Part shown: positions 25,200-33,635 of the stretch, one piece after another
How the letters are laid out: each line of letters begins with the position of its first letter
How positions within the stretch are numbered: the stretch's first letter is position 1
DNA from: UBA11740 sp049273695
Lineage (GTDB): Bacteria > Acidobacteriota > Blastocatellia > Pyrinomonadales > Pyrinomonadaceae
DNA: 64,000 nt
NCBI GenBank assembly: GCA_049273695.1
Contig: JBASRE010000051.1
Location: forward strand, 55,349-119,348
Direction: 5' to 3'
The notes under the pieces: generated by a model
What the model saw: only the letters and a program-made list of their open reading frames with translations
Told to the model about the DNA's origin: nothing
Database searches by the model: none
Program-made: the position numbers and the translations under genes

Positions 25200-27332
25200 A
25201 TGACAGTCAAAAAGTATTTGAAAGAATCAATCAGAGTCGGTGACCGCGATCTCACCGTAGAAGTTGGTCGCGTTGCCAAACAGGCAGATGGATCTTGTGT
25301 GATCCGTTACGGGGACACGATGTTGTTGTGCGCCGCCGTCGGCGCTTTGACGCCGCGTGAAGGCGTAGATTTCTTCCCGCTCACCGTTGAGTATCGCGAA
25401 GCGTTCTTTGCGGCCGGCCGCATTCCGGGCAACTATTTCCGGCGCGAAGGCCGGCCCAATGAAAAAGAAGTCATTACCTGCCGGTTGATCGATCGGCCTT
25501 GCCGGCCGCTCTTCACCGAGGGTTATCGAAATGAAACTCAGGTGGTGACGTCGGTCATCTCCGCTGATCCGGAAAACAATCCTGATGTTTTGGCGATTAC
25601 CGGCGCCTCCTGCGCGCTTTACCTTTCCGATATCCCATTCCCGAACCCGATTGCCGGAGTACGCGTGGGCTTGATCGACGGGCGTTACGTGGTTAATCCG
25701 ACTTACGCCGAGATTCGCGAGTCAAAACTCAACCTGATCGTGGCGGGAACGGAAGAGGCCATCGTCATGGTCGAAGCCGGCGCGCAGGAAGTCTCCGAAG
25801 CCATTATGGTCGAAGCCCTGATGTTGGCGCACAAAGAAATCAACCGGCTGTGTCGTTGGCAGAAAGAGCTTTACAAGGCCCTCGGCATTGAGAAGCGTGC
25901 GGTTGAGCCGCCAGTCCTGAACGAGGAAATGGTCGGCGAAATCGAACGAAATTACGCGGAACGGTTACGGGCTGCCCTCGACACGACAGGTCAGGAAAAA
26001 CGGTCGAGTTATGCCGCCGTCGATGCGCTGAAGAAGGAAGTCGTCGAAGGTTATCCCGTAGATGAGCCGGAGAAGCGGCAGATGGCGAAGAAAGTTTTCG
26101 ACCATCTGAAGGAGAAGATTTTCCGCGACGACATTTTGAATCATCGTCGGCGTCCGGACGGCCGTCGCTTTTCAGAGATTAGGGCAATCAACTGCGAAGT
26201 TGGTTGGCTGCCGCGCACGCATGGTTCGGCGCTGTTCACACGCGGCGAGACCCAGGCCTTGGTCACCACCACGCTGGGTACGAAAGAAGATGAACAGTTC
26301 ATGGACGATCTCGAAAAGGGCGAGATTAAGCGGCGCTTCATGTTGAACTACAACTTCCCGCCCTACTCGGTAGGTGAAACTGGACGCTTCGGCAGTCCCG
26401 GTCGACGCGAAATTGGCCACGGCGCTCTCGCACGTCGCGCCCTTGAGGCGGTGCTTCCTGATGACACAACGTTCCCGTACACAATCCGGCTCGTCTCTGA
26501 TATCACTGAGTCGAACGGTTCGTCGTCGATGGCTTCAGTCTGCGGTGGCGCGTTGTCGTTGATGGATGCGGGCGTGCCGCTGAAAGCGTCCGTCGCAGGC
26601 GTGGCGATGGGCCTTGTCATGGAGGGCAACAAATACGCGATTCTGACGGACATCGCCGGCGCCGAAGATCACTACGGCGACATGGACTTCAAAGTCGCGG
26701 GCACCCCCGATGGAATCACTGCGCTGCAGATGGACATCAAGATCACCGGCGTTAACGCCCAGATCATGGCTGAGGCGCTGGAGCAGGCAAAGAAAGGCCG
26801 CCTGTACATTCTTGGCCTGATGGAGCAAGCGCTGCCCGAGGCGCGTGCCTCAATTTCGGAACATGCGCCGCGCATCATCAAGATCAAAATCAATCCGGAC
26901 AAGATTCGCGACGTCATCGGACCAGGCGGCAAGGTCATCCGCGCTTTGGTTGAGGAAACCGGCGCGAAGATCGATGTCGAAGACGACGGCACAGTCTCAA
27001 TCGCGACTGCGGATGGGGCGGCGGCCGAAGCTGCGGTCGCTCGGATCAAGGGCCTGACCGCTGATGCCGAAGTAGGCGCAACCTACGTCGGAACGGTGAG
27101 CCGCATAGTTGATTTCGGCGCCTTCGTCGAAATTTTCCCCGGCACTGACGGCCTGCTGCACATCTCGGAAATCGCCGACCGGCGCATCCGCGACGTGCGT
27201 GACGAGTTGAAAGAAGGCCAGCAAATCATGGTCAAGTGCATCGGTAAGGAAGGCAACAAAATCAAGCTTTCCCGCAAGGCCGTCCTCCGCGACGAAGCCC
27301 AACATGCCGACGCTGCCAGCGGTCACGAGTAG
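25200..27332 (+). CDS. pnp: Polyribonucleotide nucleotidyltransferase (PNPase)
   Basis: A protein of 711 residues. It has two RNase PH-like domains (about 15-150 and 315-550) separated by a helical domain. A KH domain (about 557-617, IIKIKINPDKIRDVIGPGGK) and an S1 domain (about 628-700, GTVSRIVDFGAFVEI) follow. It degrades RNA 3'-to-5' by phosphorolysis and takes part in the degradosome. Motifs of the active domain such as GDMDFKVAGT are intact. The ATG at 25200 follows AAAGGAGA by 10 bases. An upstream in-frame extension of 26 codons runs through non-conserved leader sequence and is rejected. Confidence 0.97.
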   Translation: MTVKKYLKESIRVGDRDLTVEVGRVAKQADGSCVIRYGDTMLLCAAVGALTPREGVDFFPLTVEYREAFFAAGRIPGNYFRREGRPNEKEVITCRLIDRPCRPLFTEGYRNETQVVTSVISADPENNPDVLAITGASCALYLSDIPFPNPIAGVRVGLIDGRYVVNPTYAEIRESKLNLIVAGTEEAIVMVEAGAQEVSEAIMVEALMLAHKEINRLCRWQKELYKALGIEKRAVEPPVLNEEMVGEIERNYAERLRAALDTTGQEKRSSYAAVDALKKEVVEGYPVDEPEKRQMAKKVFDHLKEKIFRDDILNHRRRPDGRRFSEIRAINCEVGWLPRTHGSALFTRGETQALVTTTLGTKEDEQFMDDLEKGEIKRRFMLNYNFPPYSVGETGRFGSPGRREIGHGALARRALEAVLPDDTTFPYTIRLVSDITESNGSSSMASVCGGALSLMDAGVPLKASVAGVAMGLVMEGNKYAILTDIAGAEDHYGDMDFKVAGTPDGITALQMDIKITGVNAQIMAEALEQAKKGRLYILGLMEQALPEARASISEHAPRIIKIKINPDKIRDVIGPGGKVIRALVEETGAKIDVEDDGTVSIATADGAAAEAAVARIKGLTADAEVGATYVGTVSRIVDFGAFVEIFPGTDGLLHISEIADRRIRDVRDELKEGQQIMVKCIGKEGNKIKLSRKAVLRDEAQHADAASGHE

Positions 27333-27346
27333 TCCTGCAACTCCTG

Positions 27347-27391
27347 GAGCGGGTGATTCGCGCAATCGCGGTTCGCCCGCTCTTATTTTGT
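27347..27391 (+). terminator. Rho-independent terminator after pnp
   Basis: GAGCGGGTGATTCGCG-type arm pairs with CGCGGTTCGCCCGCTC, and TTATTTTG follows. It lies 14 bases after the pnp stop codon. Confidence 0.75.
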
Positions 27392-27600
27392 GGCGTTTTT
27401 TCCTCCGTAAGTCCTTCCTGAAACTGGAATAGCCTTCACATTCACCCTGTTTTCTTAAAAGGAAAACAAGCCCCTTTGGGTTTTGCAGGCTTGTACACGC
27501 AGCAGGCTGCCTCGCTGTGTCTCAAAAAATGACCAAATTTCTTAACCCGAGTGCCTGAGACAAACGCAGCCAAGACTTCAGGAGGGAGTTGCCAAACCAG

Positions 27601-28254
27601 ATGATAGGTCGTATTTTCCGCCAACTGAGCACAATCGCCAGCCTTTTGCTGTTGGTTGCCGTGCCCACCCAGGCGAGTCCAATCAAATTCGCCGATGTCG
27701 TAAACGTCATGGGCGACCTGCACCGCGGCCATCAGAACGAACAGTTGCGATTGCGGGTAACACAAGACCCAGCCGCCCCTTTGAACGTCCGCAGCAACGT
27801 CGCGACGTCAAACGCAACGGGCGTTTCACCCGCCACGGATGAAAATGTGGTCACGGCTTCGAACGAACTGGCAGCGACCGAGAATTCAAGTACAACAACG
27901 TCGCTGGTTGCCGGTACCGACATCGCGCCGCAGCAGCCGCAAGGTGACGTACAGGTTTTCGACCAGGATCAGGTCAGTGGTACGATTTGCGACTGTGGCG
28001 AGATTCCGGCCGTTGGTGGCGGCTTTCCAAAGTGGCCTTTCCTTCTGTTGATTCCCCTGGTTTGTCTGACGGGTATCTGCTTTGACGACGATGAGAAGAA
28101 GAAGGTTCCGACACCGACGCCTACTCCGGAAATTCCCGAGCCGGCTTCGCTCTTGCTGTTAGGTTCCGGTATCGCGGCCTTGAGCGCTGGCGCTCGCCGC
28201 CGTTACGCGAAAATGAAAGCGGCTAAAGAAGCAGCGACCATGGCGGAGGTGTAA
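27601..28254 (+). CDS. PEP-CTERM sorting-domain exported protein
   Basis: A protein of 217 residues with a signal peptide (residues 1-27), a low-complexity Thr/Ser/Asn-rich region and a hydrophobic segment (about 140-155) followed by an acidic stretch. The C-terminal PEP-CTERM tripartite signal starts near residue 180: PEPASLLLLGSGIAAL, then RRRYAK. Exosortase cleaves such signals and delivers the proteins to the surface or matrix; no exosortase gene is in this window. The passenger part matches no family I know. The start is the ATG at 27601, 14 bases after AGGAGGG; a TTG four codons earlier is less likely. It lies 2 bases upstream of the next gene, so the two are co-transcribed. Confidence 0.8.
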   Translation: MIGRIFRQLSTIASLLLLVAVPTQASPIKFADVVNVMGDLHRGHQNEQLRLRVTQDPAAPLNVRSNVATSNATGVSPATDENVVTASNELAATENSSTTTSLVAGTDIAPQQPQGDVQVFDQDQVSGTICDCGEIPAVGGGFPKWPFLLLIPLVCLTGICFDDDEKKKVPTPTPTPEIPEPASLLLLGSGIAALSAGARRRYAKMKAAKEAATMAEV

Positions 28255-28256
28255 AG

Positions 28257-29294
28257 ATGACTAAGAAAAACTTCATGGTCACCCCGATGTTTAAGTTCGC
28301 AATCACCGCAATGGTTGCGCTGGCGTTCGCCCTGGTTTGCACCTCGTCAACCGCTTATGCGAAGAAACGAGTGAAGTACGGCACGCTTGAATTCTCGACA
28401 ACCCCCGCCGGCATGCCCATCAGCATCGACGGCCGGCCGGAAGGCACGACGACGACTGACGTTCGCGTTCTTCAGCTTGAGCCCGGTCGTCACACGGTCG
28501 AGATCACTCTGCCGAATGGCGGACGCTGGGTGCGGGATTTCGAAATTGAACGCGCGCGACGTCTTTGCCTCAACCTGAATTTCATCCCGAAGAAATACAC
28601 GGTCACCACGTCTCCATGCCCCTATCCGGTAATCGTTTCTTCGCCACCGACAGTTAATGACGGCGATCTGATCACGTTCGCCGCCGACGTTTCTTACAGC
28701 GGGACTGCGCCACTGAATTACACGTGGACCGTTTCGCCGGCCGAAGCGCGCGTAGTCAGTGGTGGTGGCACGCCGACGATTACAGTCGATTCGACCGGAC
28801 TCGGCAATCAACGAGTCACAGCCGTGCTGGTGGTTGATGATGGGTCGGGCGAACCGGCTTGCCGTCAAACGGCACAGGCTTCAACCAACGTGACGCGCAT
28901 CATTGTTGAGGAGCCGAAGTGCCGCATGTTCGATCAGTTCCCGTCGACTGCTTTCGATGACACGAAAGCGCGTCTCGACAACCTGGGAATCGAGCTGCAA
29001 AACACTCAGGACATCACGGCTTACATCTTCGTCTACGCAGGCCGCACGAGCCGCGTGGGTCAGGCCGATGCCCTCGGCCGGCGCGCGATGGACTACATGG
29101 TCAACGAGCGTGGCGTGGATTCACGGCGCGTCAACATGATCAATGGAGGCTACCGCGAGGAAGACTACATTGAAATCTGGGTCTGCCCGCCGGGAGCGAA
29201 AGCACCGCAGCCTTCGCCGACGGTACAGCCCGGTGACGCGCAGCCTAGTGGAGAACGGACGCGGCCCCGACGCCCGCGCCGCCCGCGAGGTTAA
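28257..29294 (+). CDS. Exported PEGA-domain protein with degenerate OmpA-like C-terminus
   Basis: A protein of 345 residues with a signal peptide (cleaved near AYA-KK, residue 35). A PEGA-like beta domain follows (YGTLEFSTTPAGMPISIDG, about 41-100). The Ig/PKD-like domain spans about 120-215. The C-terminal domain, about 225-315, is reminiscent of OmpA (GRTSRVGQADALGRRAMDYM, GVDSRRVNMINGGY), but its peptidoglycan-binding signature is incomplete. The tail is Pro/Arg-rich and basic. It starts 2 bases after the PEP-CTERM gene, so the pair forms a small envelope operon closed by the terminator at 29327. The function is unknown; cell-wall or surface association is an inference from the domains. 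Confidence 0.75.
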   Translation: MTKKNFMVTPMFKFAITAMVALAFALVCTSSTAYAKKRVKYGTLEFSTTPAGMPISIDGRPEGTTTTDVRVLQLEPGRHTVEITLPNGGRWVRDFEIERARRLCLNLNFIPKKYTVTTSPCPYPVIVSSPPTVNDGDLITFAADVSYSGTAPLNYTWTVSPAEARVVSGGGTPTITVDSTGLGNQRVTAVLVVDDGSGEPACRQTAQASTNVTRIIVEEPKCRMFDQFPSTAFDDTKARLDNLGIELQNTQDITAYIFVYAGRTSRVGQADALGRRAMDYMVNERGVDSRRVNMINGGYREEDYIEIWVCPPGAKAPQPSPTVQPGDAQPSGERTRPRRPRRPRG

Positions 29295-29326
29295 CAACAG
29301 AGCGCCCTTGAACGTGGGCCTATCCC

Positions 29327-29370
29327 GAAAGCAGGTGACGACGCCCCCGTTGTCACTTGCTTTTGTTTTG
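29327..29370 (+). terminator. Rho-independent terminator of the PEP-CTERM/PEGA operon
   Basis: AAAGCAGGTGAC pairs with GTCACTTGCTTT around a C-rich loop, and TTGTTTTG follows. It lies 32 bases after the stop codon. Confidence 0.85.
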
Positions 29371-29477
29371 ACCTGTAGTTGACGGTATTTCCAGGGCTGT
29401 GCTAAGAATCTCAGTGCAGTAACCTTCCCCTTTTCCTACCCCTAGCAATTAATTGGTTCCCCGCACGGAGGCTAACT

Positions 29478-29675
29478 ATGGCTGACGATAATGGCGGAGG
29501 AAGCGGCAACACCGGTGTGGTTGCGGTGTTGGTGATTTTCCTGGTCGTGGTGATTCTGGCGGTGCTGGCCTGGCGCGGTGGCTGGTTCGGCGGCAGAAAG
29601 ACGCAGGTCAACGTCAACGTGACTGTGCCTCAGCAGCAACAACAACCAGCGGCGACGCCGCAGTCGTCGCCATAA
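29478..29675 (+). CDS. Small single-span membrane protein, copy 1
   Basis: A protein of 65 residues. It has an acidic/Gly-rich start (MADDNGGGSGN), one transmembrane helix (about residues 13-32) and the motif WRGGWFGGRKTQVNVNV. The tail is Gln/Pro-rich. A CGGAGG precedes the ATG. A diverged paralogue starts 41 bases downstream, so this is a tandem duplication. I do not recognise the family. A weak promoter-like TTGACG (29379-29384) with a poor -10 lies about 70 bases upstream. Confidence 0.75.
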   Translation: MADDNGGGSGNTGVVAVLVIFLVVVILAVLAWRGGWFGGRKTQVNVNVTVPQQQQQPAATPQSSP

Positions 29676-29716
29676 CTTTTTGGCAACTCAACTTTAATTT
29701 TCTGGAGGAACTTCAA

Positions 29717-29878
29717 ATGGGTGATGATAATGGTGGAGGCGGTAGCAGCGTGGGCGTTGTTGCCATCCTCGTAATTTTCTTGATTGTAGTGGTAGCAGTC
29801 GTTTTCGCCTGGCGCGGTGGGTTGTTCGGCGGCAACAAGACCCAGGTCAACGTCAACGTTGCTGCACCCAGTCGCTAG
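29717..29878 (+). CDS. Small single-span membrane protein, copy 2
   Basis: A protein of 53 residues, a paralogue of the gene before it. It has MGDDNGGGGSSVGVVAI, one transmembrane helix, and FAWRGGLFGGNKTQVNVNV. The start is well supported by TCTGGAGGA nine bases upstream. The conserved pieces between the copies are the acidic/Gly N-terminus, the helix and the GG-x-KTQVNVNV block, so those are probably the functional parts. The Gln/Pro tail of copy 1 is missing. The function is unknown. The stop lies 10 bases from the end of the convergent next gene. Confidence 0.75.
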   Translation: MGDDNGGGGSSVGVVAILVIFLIVVVAVVFAWRGGLFGGNKTQVNVNVAAPSR

Positions 29879-29888
29879 GGTTCTCGAG

Positions 29889-30653
29889 TTACTTAGGGCT
29901 GTCGAGCAAGCGCGAAGGATCGGTTGTCTTGGTCAGTTCGTCCAGGTTGAGGCGAACTGAGCCACCGGCGTCTGAGAAAACGGCCGCGGCTTGGGCGCGT
30001 CGTTGACGGAATAGGAGAAATCCGAACAGGCCGCCGATCGCCAGGCAGGCGAGCAGCGAGATGCCTGAACTCTTAACCACAGCGATCAGAACGCCGGCTG
30101 ACGTTTCCGCGAAATAGCGTTGAAGCTTGTCAGCCATAGTCGGGTCGTCTCCCAACCACTGCACAAGCTTTTCGTACCGGACCTGATCGATGAGCTGGTT
30201 CGCGGCAGCTTCGTCTGATCCGTTGAAGACAAAGACTGAGTAATTCCCGACGCGCCGGTACGCAGTCGGAACGGGTTGCGCCTGACTCTTCAGCTCCTGA
30301 ATCTTTGCGGCGATTCGCTGATCGTTCTCGACCGAAAAATGCGGCGTGCTGAATTCGACGATCACGAGTTGGCCTTGCCCGTAATTGGCCGCAACCGCTT
30401 CCGTGCCACCTTCAAAACTGACTGAATCCAGAATGGGTTGATTCACAACGTTCTGCTTCAGATCATCGAGCGTTACGCTGTACTTAGCGGTCTTGCCGGC
30501 TGCTTCCCAATTGGGCAGGTGTTTGATGAGGATGGGGGTGTCATCCTCAGCCGTCGCGGGCGCCGGCGAAGCAGGCTGGGGTTGCGCTACCGCAAACGCG
30601 GCCGCAATCATCGTGAATATCGCTGCAAACAGAAATCTGCGCAATTCAATCAC
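29889..30653 (-). CDS. Exported membrane protein of unknown function
   Basis: A protein of 254 residues. It has a signal peptide (residues 1-23), a periplasmic domain (about 40-190, with NYGQGQLVIVEFSTPHF and RRVGNYSVFVFNGS), one transmembrane helix (about 197-213) and a short cytoplasmic tail. I do not recognise the family; related proteins appear restricted to Acidobacteriota in my memory, but I cannot verify that. The start is GTG at 30653, with the Shine-Dalgarno-like AGGTTGAG directly upstream. It stands alone, about 80 bases after the next minus-strand gene. Confidence 0.65.
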   Translation of the reverse strand: MIELRRFLFAAIFTMIAAAFAVAQPQPASPAPATAEDDTPILIKHLPNWEAAGKTAKYSVTLDDLKQNVVNQPILDSVSFEGGTEAVAANYGQGQLVIVEFSTPHFSVENDQRIAAKIQELKSQAQPVPTAYRRVGNYSVFVFNGSDEAAANQLIDQVRYEKLVQWLGDDPTMADKLQRYFAETSAGVLIAVVKSSGISLLACLAIGGLFGFLLFRQRRAQAAAVFSDAGGSVRLNLDELTKTTDPSRLLDSPK

Positions 30654-30733
30654 CTCAACCTGACCGTTTAGAACCCCGCCACCAATGCGATGTTCCCGGA
30701 ACGTGAAAAGTTGCGAGTCGCTCCGGTTTGAGT

Positions 30734-31330
30734 TTAATGCCAGCGACGCAGCTCGCGCAAAAGCAGGTCGGCGTAGTGACGAGGATTATTGATGTTGTGC
30801 AGGATGGTTGACCCGCCAATCTCGCTCGCGTTGTCGATTACGACATCGCCAAAGCCGAGAATCCTTTGCGGAATCGACGCAGAAATAGTGACGTCCTGGA
30901 TCTTCGAAAGCGGTACGTTGCGGGTCGTCCTCGCGATCAAACCGTAATCGATTTCAATCTTCGAATCGGTCAGTGTATAGCGAAGCATATTCCGTTTGAG
31001 ATGGTAGTAGGCCGGAATCAGCAACAGTGCGAGTGCGATTGGCAGCGATAGGTAGATTGGGATATCGATGAAGCTGACCATCGCGAGCAGAATAGTCAAC
31101 ACTATCGCGCCGACAATTGCCGCGACGTAACCGATCTTTACGAACAGCAGCGTAGGCCGAACGGTGAAGACAACGTTTTCGATATCGTCATCTTCGGCAT
31201 ACCGTTGGGGCGCGGACGGCGCCGCCGTTCTTACGATCCTGGTTTCTTCAGGATCGCGCACAGCTGTCCCGCAGTTCTTGCAGAACCGGCTGTCTGAATC
31301 GAGGAATGAACCGCAGTTTGCGCAGCGCAT
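30734..31330 (-). CDS. Zinc-ribbon and PH-domain membrane protein
   Basis: A protein of 198 residues. An N-terminal zinc ribbon (MRCANCGSFLDSDSRFCKNC, four cysteines) is followed by two adjacent transmembrane helices (about 60-103). A bacterial PH domain of the bPH_2/YdbT type (about 110-190) follows, with YTLTDSKIEIDYGLI, VPLSKIQDVTI and GDVVIDNASEIGG. The family sits at the membrane; its molecular role is not established. The ATG is followed directly by the ribbon, which supports this start. No operon partner is evident. Confidence 0.78.
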   Translation of the reverse strand: MRCANCGSFLDSDSRFCKNCGTAVRDPEETRIVRTAAPSAPQRYAEDDDIENVVFTVRPTLLFVKIGYVAAIVGAIVLTILLAMVSFIDIPIYLSLPIALALLLIPAYYHLKRNMLRYTLTDSKIEIDYGLIARTTRNVPLSKIQDVTISASIPQRILGFGDVVIDNASEIGGSTILHNINNPRHYADLLLRELRRWH

Positions 31331-31398
31331 CTTAATTTGGCCCCTGTATCGTTAGGCAGGGCTAATCATACATAACTGAACTCTTTCTCCAAATACGA

Positions 31399-31432
31399 AA
31401 CGAGGCGACGTCCGGTTCGACATCGCCTCGTT
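31399..31432 (-). terminator. Hairpin after the lytic transglycosylase gene
   Basis: AACGAGGCGA pairs with TCGCCTCGTT around GACGTCCGGTTCGACA-type inner sequence. It lies 25 bases past the stop codon on the minus strand and is followed by a weak TCGTATTT run. Confidence 0.6.
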
Positions 31433-31456
31433 CAGGGGAAACTACTTTAATAGCGG

Positions 31457-32293
31457 CTACTGTGTCATCAACTGCAAACGGCCGTCAGGCAGACGCACAG
31501 TTAAAATGCTGCGTTCGTAAATCGTCAGCGGCGCCGGCTGTTTCGAGTTTAGTCTCGCCACTTGCGAACGCGACACGGTCGGCGCGTAGATCGCGGCGTT
31601 CGGGTCGCGCAGCAAATTGTAGCGGCGCGAGATGCGTCGCACGTACTCCTGGGTTTCCGCGTACGGGGGAATGCGCCATCCGTACTTGTCGACCGCGCCT
31701 TCACCGGCGTTATAACCGGCAAGCGCCAGCGACAAATTTCCCTCAAAACGATTCAGCAGGAACTTCATATAGCGGGAACCACCTTCAATGTTCTGCTTCG
31801 GATCGAAGATGTTCGTAACGCCGAAGCGCGCCGCCGTTCCCGGCATTAATTGCATTAGGCCGCGCGCGCCCTTGTGCGAGATTGCCCGCTGCTTGAAGCT
31901 CGATTCCTGGTGCATGACTGAATAGATCAAGAGCGGGTCCAGCCCGTGCCGCGTCGCCGAGTCCATTATGTAACCGTCAACCTGCGCATTTCCCGTCGTG
32001 AAGCCGCGTAGCGACGACGCCACGTCTCCAGCCGTCACTGGTTCAAATGAGAGAGAGGTACGTTGGACGGACGTCGACGGCTGCGTGGCGTCCGTAGAAG
32101 CCGAGGCGACCCCTGAACGCTTAGAACCGGGTGCCGTCTTGACGACAAGCGGCTGAGGCCTCACTTGCTCCGTATGGATCCTGATTCCATTGCGGGTATC
32201 AAAATTATCGAAGGAATAGGCAGCGTTTTGCGCAAAAGCGGCGGGCGCCGTGAGAACGACAAGAAGAACGATAAAGGGGAATCTGCGTTTCAT
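31457..32293 (-). CDS. Secreted lytic transglycosylase (SLT domain)
   Basis: A protein of 278 residues. It has a signal peptide (residues 1-21), a Ser/Thr-rich linker and an SLT catalytic domain (about 105-235). The catalytic glutamate is E130 in MHQESSF; GARGLMQLMPGTA and LALAGYNAGEGAV are the other conserved SLT blocks. It cleaves the MurNAc-GlcNAc bond with formation of 1,6-anhydroMurNAc. The start is the ATG at 32293; an upstream extension of 34 codons lacks a signal-peptide character. No Shine-Dalgarno sequence is obvious. Confidence 0.85.
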   Translation of the reverse strand: MKRRFPFIVLLVVLTAPAAFAQNAAYSFDNFDTRNGIRIHTEQVRPQPLVVKTAPGSKRSGVASASTDATQPSTSVQRTSLSFEPVTAGDVASSLRGFTTGNAQVDGYIMDSATRHGLDPLLIYSVMHQESSFKQRAISHKGARGLMQLMPGTAARFGVTNIFDPKQNIEGGSRYMKFLLNRFEGNLSLALAGYNAGEGAVDKYGWRIPPYAETQEYVRRISRRYNLLRDPNAAIYAPTVSRSQVARLNSKQPAPLTIYERSILTVRLPDGRLQLMTQ

Positions 32294-32559
32294 TGGGATG
32301 TTCGGCTGGCTTACTGGCGGGCCTTCGAGATTTCCGCATTTCGCGGGCAAATCGATACTACCAAAGTGATAAAGATTTGCCAACCATTTTGGCAAGTGTG
32401 GGGCGCGTCGCCATGATTACCCAAATACGGTGCAAATACTGATGTAAAGAACCTTGCGTTGACATGGGTAGTATCATGGCGCCTCATTTTTTGAGGGTTT
32501 TCGGCTTTATCAACCTTGCGTCCTCTTCCGGACGCCTCCCAAACCTAAGGAGAAAAGAC

Positions 32560-32910
32560 ATGAAGAAACTCCCGTCACTAATTCTCTCGGTCGTCTTGCT
32601 GTGTGCGGTGACCGCGGTTGCCCAAAACACGAACTCGAGCACCACTTCGAACACAACGACCGCCAATGCCAACAAGCCGAAGCGCGGCCCCGTCTTTCGC
32701 GCCACGGCCGAGCAGATCAAGCAGGCGCAGGCGCTTCTTAAGCAGCGTAATTTCTATTCGGGCGAGGAAACAGGAAAGCTCAGTCCTGAGACTCGGGCCG
32801 GCCTCAAGCTGTATCAGGCGGCCGAAGGATTGAAGGCCACTGGGACGCTAAACAAGGTTACCCTCGTGAAGATGGGAATCACCCTGACGGACAAACAGAA
32901 AGCAATGTAA
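32560..32910 (+). CDS. Small secreted peptidoglycan-binding-domain protein
   Basis: A protein of 116 residues with a signal peptide (residues 1-21), an Asn/Thr-rich linker and one PG_binding_1-like domain. The domain has the pattern IKQAQALLKQRNFYSGEETGKL followed by TRAGLKLYQAAEGLKATG, with T-L-N at the end. It should bind peptidoglycan non-catalytically. The ATG at 32560 follows AAGGAGAAAAG closely. The gene is convergent with the glycine-zipper gene, and both share the hairpin at 32922-32958. Confidence 0.78.
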   Translation: MKKLPSLILSVVLLCAVTAVAQNTNSSTTSNTTTANANKPKRGPVFRATAEQIKQAQALLKQRNFYSGEETGKLSPETRAGLKLYQAAEGLKATGTLNKVTLVKMGITLTDKQKAM

Positions 32911-32921
32911 GTTGAGCGCGC

Positions 32922-32958
32922 CAGAAGCCCGACGCATGAAGTCATGCGCGGGCTTCTG
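32922..32958. terminator. Bidirectional hairpin terminator
   Basis: CAGAAGCCCG and CGGGCTTCTG enclose an inner stem GCATGA/TCATGC. It lies between the stop codons at 32910 (plus) and 32967 (minus), so it can serve both genes. T-runs are weak. Confidence 0.65.
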
Positions 32959-32966
32959 ACCTTGCC

Positions 32967-33470
32967 TTACTTGGTGCGGACGTTCTCTGCGCCAATGTCT
33001 TCGAGCAGCGTTTCGAGCTTCTCAACGTCATCGTCGGTTTTTGCCTCGACGCCGAGCAGGATTCCTCCCCCGCGCACGTCGGTGTCATAAACCTTTGCCC
33101 GATGCTCAGGAATTCCCGTGCCGACGAGCAGGCCAACGAGTCCGCCTGTCGCGGCGCCTGCGCCTGCGCCGGCCAGCGCCGCCGCAATTGGTCCCGCGAC
33201 AACCAGCCCGAGACCGGGGATCGCGATGGCGGTTCCCACGCCGACAATCGCCGCGAGAACGGCGCCGACGGTACCCCCAATTGCGCCGCCAATCCCCAGG
33301 CCGTCGGCCGCATGCGACTTTGCCTGCACCGCGAACTCTTTGTTCCTTGTCGCATCCGACATCAAGACGCTGATGTCGTCACGCGAATACCCGCGCTTGA
33401 TAAGCGCATCCACAGCCGCTTCGGCCGCCGCGCGGGTTCTGAAAAAGCCAGTGATAAAAGTCTTCGACAT
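32967..33470 (-). CDS. General-stress/glycine-zipper protein (YflT-type N-terminus)
   Basis: A protein of 167 residues. An N-terminal segment resembles heat-induced stress proteins of the YflT/GSP17M type (TGFFRTRAAAEAAVDALIKRGY). It is followed by a long Gly/Ala-rich zipper (about 57-118) and a C-terminal part that repeats the alpha/beta pattern (GGILLGVEAKTDDDVEKLETLL). Glycine zippers insert into membranes. The function is probably in envelope stress but is not proven. AAGGAG lies 8 bases before the ATG. Confidence 0.65.
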   Translation of the reverse strand: MSKTFITGFFRTRAAAEAAVDALIKRGYSRDDISVLMSDATRNKEFAVQAKSHAADGLGIGGAIGGTVGAVLAAIVGVGTAIAIPGLGLVVAGPIAAALAGAGAGAATGGLVGLLVGTGIPEHRAKVYDTDVRGGGILLGVEAKTDDDVEKLETLLEDIGAENVRTK

Positions 33471-33635
33471 AGTTTTGCTCCTTCGCTATTTAGATCAACT
33501 CGCCGCCATGAGTTTGAGCGCCGGAGAGAAACGGACTCGCTCGATCAAGCTGGTCGAGAGTTAGATTTCGGGGGATTGTTTGTTACCGCGGGGGGTGAAC
33601 TTATCTTGCGTCAGCGATGCGCGGGGTGTCAAACG

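Noticed and set aside
27396..27600. Riboswitch upstream of the PEP-CTERM gene
   Set aside because: I looked for cyclic-di-GMP (GEMM-type) and sigma-54 promoter signatures. Neither core motif is present, and only weak A/T-rich stretches are seen.
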